Of a stretch of 7,948 nucleotides of DNA, positions 6,166-7,948 are shown in pieces. Under the pieces are notes generated by a model. The model was not told the DNA's origin. It searched no databases and saw nothing but the letters and a program-made list of their open reading frames with translations. Position numbers and translations under genes: made by a program. Source of the DNA: Gammaproteobacteria bacterium (GTDB lineage: Bacteria > Pseudomonadota > Gammaproteobacteria > Pseudomonadales > Azotimanducaceae); the NCBI GenBank assembly GCA_002708205.1, contig PAMR01000048.1, forward strand, positions 13,944-21,891, read 5' to 3'. The stretch's first letter is position 1. Each line of letters begins with the position of its first letter.

Positions 6166-6963
6166 TTACTCTCCCTTAAAGATAGCTTCGCGTTTTTCTA
6201 AAAACGCCGCCACCCCTTCTGCATTATCTTTGGTTTGGCCCGCTTGATTTTGTAGCTGGGCTTCCAATTCCAATTGTTGCTCGTAACTGTTACTCCATGT
6301 TGACCAGTATGCTTTGCGCATAAGAGCCAAAGAACGAGGGCCATTAGCTAACTTACGAGCCACTTCTAAGGCTCCCGCCATCAGCTGATCGTTGTCTTCA
6401 AACACACGGTTGACAATACCCCATTCGCACGCTTTTTCGGCATAAAGACGCTCGGCTAGAAGCGATAGTTCCACCGCCCGGCCCCACCCGATCATACGTG
6501 GCAGCATGAACGTAGCACCACCATCTGGGACCAAACCTATGCGTGCAAATGCCTGGAGAAAAAACGCGTCTTTTGAAGCACAAACAATATCTCCGAAAAG
6601 AGCAAAACTCATTCCTACCCCTGCCGCAGCCCCATTTACTGCCGTGACAATGGGCATTTCAAGGTCACGTAACGCAAAAAAAAGTGGATGATACGAGGAC
6701 CTCAAACTCCCCCCAGATCCTCCACCTTTGGAACCCCGCTTTTTACCACCTCGATCGGATAGGTTGGCGCCTGAACAAAACCCACGCCCAGATCCCGTGA
6801 TGACGAGACAACGTACCGCATTTTTTTTGCTCTGAACTTCCGCTAACGCTTCAGCCAATCCTTCGAGCATATCCACCCCAATTGCGTTTAATGCCTCCGG
6901 ATCATTGAAACGCAGGATAGCTACTCGATCCTCAATATCTAATGTAACCCTATTGAACTCCAT
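6166..6963 (-). CDS. Enoyl-CoA hydratase/isomerase family protein, PaaG-like isomerase type
   Basis: A 265-residue crotonase-fold protein. The oxyanion-hole segments are GFCSGANL (61-68) and NGAAAGVG (110-117). The glutamates of true enoyl-CoA hydratases are absent: the two positions are Ser119 and Phe139. Instead Asp147 in RIGLVPDGGATFMLPR (141-156) matches the conserved Asp of PaaG-type isomerases and related double-bond isomerases. The downstream EWGIVNRVFED (180-190) and C-terminal EGVAAFLEKREAIFKG (249-264) also follow PaaG, and the length is close to PaaG's. I infer a double-bond shift on an acyl-CoA rather than hydration. The loop after the first oxyanion motif is unusual in being almost all Gly, Lys and Ser (71-86). 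The ATG start at 6961-6963 has a distant GGAAGG about 12 bases upstream. It is the first gene of the leftward set with the SDR (4-base gap) and PhyH genes. Phenylacetate genes are not nearby, so the name paaG is not used. Confidence 0.92.
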   Translation of the reverse strand: MEFNRVTLDIEDRVAILRFNDPEALNAIGVDMLEGLAEALAEVQSKKNAVRCLVITGSGRGFCSGANLSDRGGKKRGSKGGGSGGSLRSSYHPLFFALRDLEMPIVTAVNGAAAGVGMSFALFGDIVCASKDAFFLQAFARIGLVPDGGATFMLPRMIGWGRAVELSLLAERLYAEKACEWGIVNRVFEDNDQLMAGALEVARKLANGPRSLALMRKAYWSTWSNSYEQQLELEAQLQNQAGQTKDNAEGVAAFLEKREAIFKGE

Positions 6964-7043
6964 ACGACGTTCTTACCTTCCATTTGTTCAGTTGCGAAAT
7001 GACGATGTTGCGAGCAACATCGAAGGACTCTAAGCTAACAAAA
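6964..7043. promoter_or_regulatory. 80-base divergent promoter region
   Basis: This spacer lies between the start codons of the leftward enoyl-CoA isomerase operon and the rightward kinase gene, so both promoters should be here. It contains the inverted repeat at 7003-7022 and a repeated GTTGCGA (6991-6997 and 7007-7013). A poor rightward promoter can be read as TTGCGA (7008-7013), 17 bases, TAAGCT (7031-7036), which would start transcription almost at the ATG; I give this little weight. Confidence 0.55.
7003..7022. promoter_or_regulatory. Perfect 9-bp-arm inverted repeat, candidate operator
   Basis: CGATGTTGC and GCAACATCG are exact reverse complements separated by GA. The repeat lies 21 bases before the kinase ATG and 39 bases before the enoyl-CoA isomerase ATG. 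Its size and near-zero gap suit a dimeric helix-turn-helix repressor, for example of TetR or GntR type. It has no T-run and sits between divergent genes, so it is not a terminator. No regulator gene is in the window to pair with it. Confidence 0.6.
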
Positions 7044-7948
7044 ATGAATCCATTGTGGACCACCGAATTCCGTCTTAGCAGGCTTGAAGTTGCCAAGATT
7101 GTGCAATCCAACACACAAGAACCCGCCAACCGACTTCAAAAATTGGGCGACGGTTCAGACTTTATTTGTTTTCTGGTCGATGATAAGTGGGTATTTCGTT
7201 TTCCTAAAAGTGCGACAGTCGTCCCTTCGTTCGTACGAGAGTACGCATTTCTCCAGCATCTTCGTCTCCCCATAGACGTACCATCTTTTGAGTATTGGCT
7301 CGAAAAGCCAAAAGGTTTCCATTTGCCTATCGCCGGCTATCGGCATTTGTGTGGCACTTCACTACTTGATGCGGCCCAGCCTAATTTCAATGTAGAACAG
7401 ATCACAGCTCAAATGGGTACGGTAATGAGAGCTTTGCACTCACAACCTCACGCACCGTCGATCTCAATTCAGGATCCAGTCGTTAAACATGCAGCGGTCT
7501 GGGACAGCAACGACTATCGAGAACTAATTTCTTCCGATCTGCTAAATCATTGTGAGTCTCTTATACGGTCATATAAAACGCAGCCGATGGTTCTTGGTCC
7601 AGTGACCACGCACGGCGACTTAGGAGCAGAACATATACTGCTCGATGAGCGGGGAACGCCGACGGCCATTCTAGATTGGACGGATGTGCGTCAGACCAGC
7701 CCTATAGTCGACTTCATTTGGGCTTGGGCTTGGCAAGGGGATATAGCAGTTCAGCTAATGGCTGACTCGTACGGCCTAAATTTACCAGCACTCTCGTGGC
7801 GACAAATTCGAACTCTCGGAACCATATATTTGACACATCTCATCTCTTGGGAAACGGAAAGAAATGGTTTGATTCGAGTATCAACGGCTCACCAGTGGCT
7901 CCAACAGCGCGTTCAGTCAGGCGAACTGGAAAATTCAGGCCATCCACA
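7044..7948 (+). CDS. Aminoglycoside phosphotransferase (APH) family kinase, C-terminus beyond window
   Basis: The frame is open from ATG 7044 to the end of the window (301 complete codons, no stop). LGDGSDFICFLVDDKWVFRFP (34-54) is the N-lobe glycine-loop region and the strand with the expected nucleotide contact; REYAFLQHL (65-73) is the helix with the conserved Glu; MGTVMRALHS (124-133) is the familiar 'lg..La.LH' helix; HGDLGAEHILLDE (190-202) is the Brenner-type catalytic loop with His190 and base Asp192; AILDWTDV (208-215) holds the metal-binding Asp211. The usual metal-ligand Asn of the catalytic loop is His197, a variant I recall from APH relatives with an 'HGDLgpeHil' loop. Family members phosphorylate hydroxyl groups of aminoglycosides, macrolides, homoserine, choline or other small molecules; this is not evidence for antibiotic resistance. 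The start has no close ribosome binding site (AAGGA at 7023-7027 is 16 bases away). It is divergent from the enoyl-CoA isomerase operon. Confidence 0.86.
   Translation, partial: MNPLWTTEFRLSRLEVAKIVQSNTQEPANRLQKLGDGSDFICFLVDDKWVFRFPKSATVVPSFVREYAFLQHLRLPIDVPSFEYWLEKPKGFHLPIAGYRHLCGTSLLDAAQPNFNVEQITAQMGTVMRALHSQPHAPSISIQDPVVKHAAVWDSNDYRELISSDLLNHCESLIRSYKTQPMVLGPVTTHGDLGAEHILLDERGTPTAILDWTDVRQTSPIVDFIWAWAWQGDIAVQLMADSYGLNLPALSWRQIRTLGTIYLTHLISWETERNGLIRVSTAHQWLQQRVQSGELENSGHP

Noticed and set aside
7611..7634. Calling the APH-family gene an antibiotic-resistance gene
   Set aside because: The family has many non-antibiotic substrates, the catalytic loop is atypical, and there is no mobile element or resistance context.
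1..7948. Mobile element, CRISPR array, toxin-antitoxin pair or defence system
   Set aside because: No transposase, integrase, terminal repeats, spaced direct repeats, nuclease or toxin-like small gene pair could be found on either strand.

Overview
The window looks like a chromosomal stretch from a Gram-negative bacterium, most likely an uncultivated, possibly marine or host-associated proteobacterium. The reasons are a short secreted protein with an Sec-type signal peptide, a set of catabolic CoA-ester and Fe(II)/2-oxoglutarate enzymes, use of TTG starts, and a base composition that looks close to even GC by eye. This taxonomic reading is an inference; there is no rRNA or marker gene. I see no tRNA, rRNA, CRISPR array, insertion sequence or phage gene. 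All coding sequences read through without frameshift, and two run off the window ends.

Layout. (1) Positions 1-1515, minus strand: an acetyl-CoA hydrolase/CoA-transferase family gene followed 7 bases later by the start of a Gfo/Idh/MocA-type NAD(P)-dependent oxidoreductase that leaves the window at its left end; its Shine-Dalgarno overlaps the stop codon of the first gene, so the two are translated from one message. (2) Positions 1604-1993, minus strand: a small basic secreted protein of unknown function. (3) Positions 2091-4194, plus strand: a complete histone-deacetylase-fold amidohydrolase with a TTG start, then a TauD/TfdA-type dioxygenase with an unusual N-terminal extension. (4) Positions 4213-6963, minus strand and convergent with the previous pair: a tight set of PaaG-like enoyl-CoA hydratase/isomerase, SDR oxidoreductase and PhyH-type dioxygenase. 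(5) From 7044, plus strand and divergent from the enoyl-CoA gene: an aminoglycoside-phosphotransferase-fold kinase, open at the right end. An 80-base divergent spacer before it holds a perfect 9-bp-arm inverted repeat that looks like an operator.

How the genes may work together. The enoyl-CoA isomerase, SDR and PhyH dioxygenase form a probable operon, with chemistry (double-bond shift or hydration, alcohol/ketone redox, hydroxylation) fitting catabolism or tailoring of an unusual acyl-CoA or carboxylate. The TauD dioxygenase, CoA-transferase family enzyme and deacetylase-like hydrolase suit the same kind of accessory metabolism, but nothing in the sequence names the substrate. Several enzymes have changes at normally catalytic positions (CoA-transferase Glu to Gly, SDR Asn to His, PhyH Asp to Glu, kinase Asn to His), and the enoyl-CoA enzyme has the Asp-based isomerase site instead of the hydratase glutamates. 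I found no convincing evidence of a wholly new system such as a defence island; the most interesting candidate is the dioxygenase/isomerase/SDR/kinase locus and its palindromic divergent promoter.
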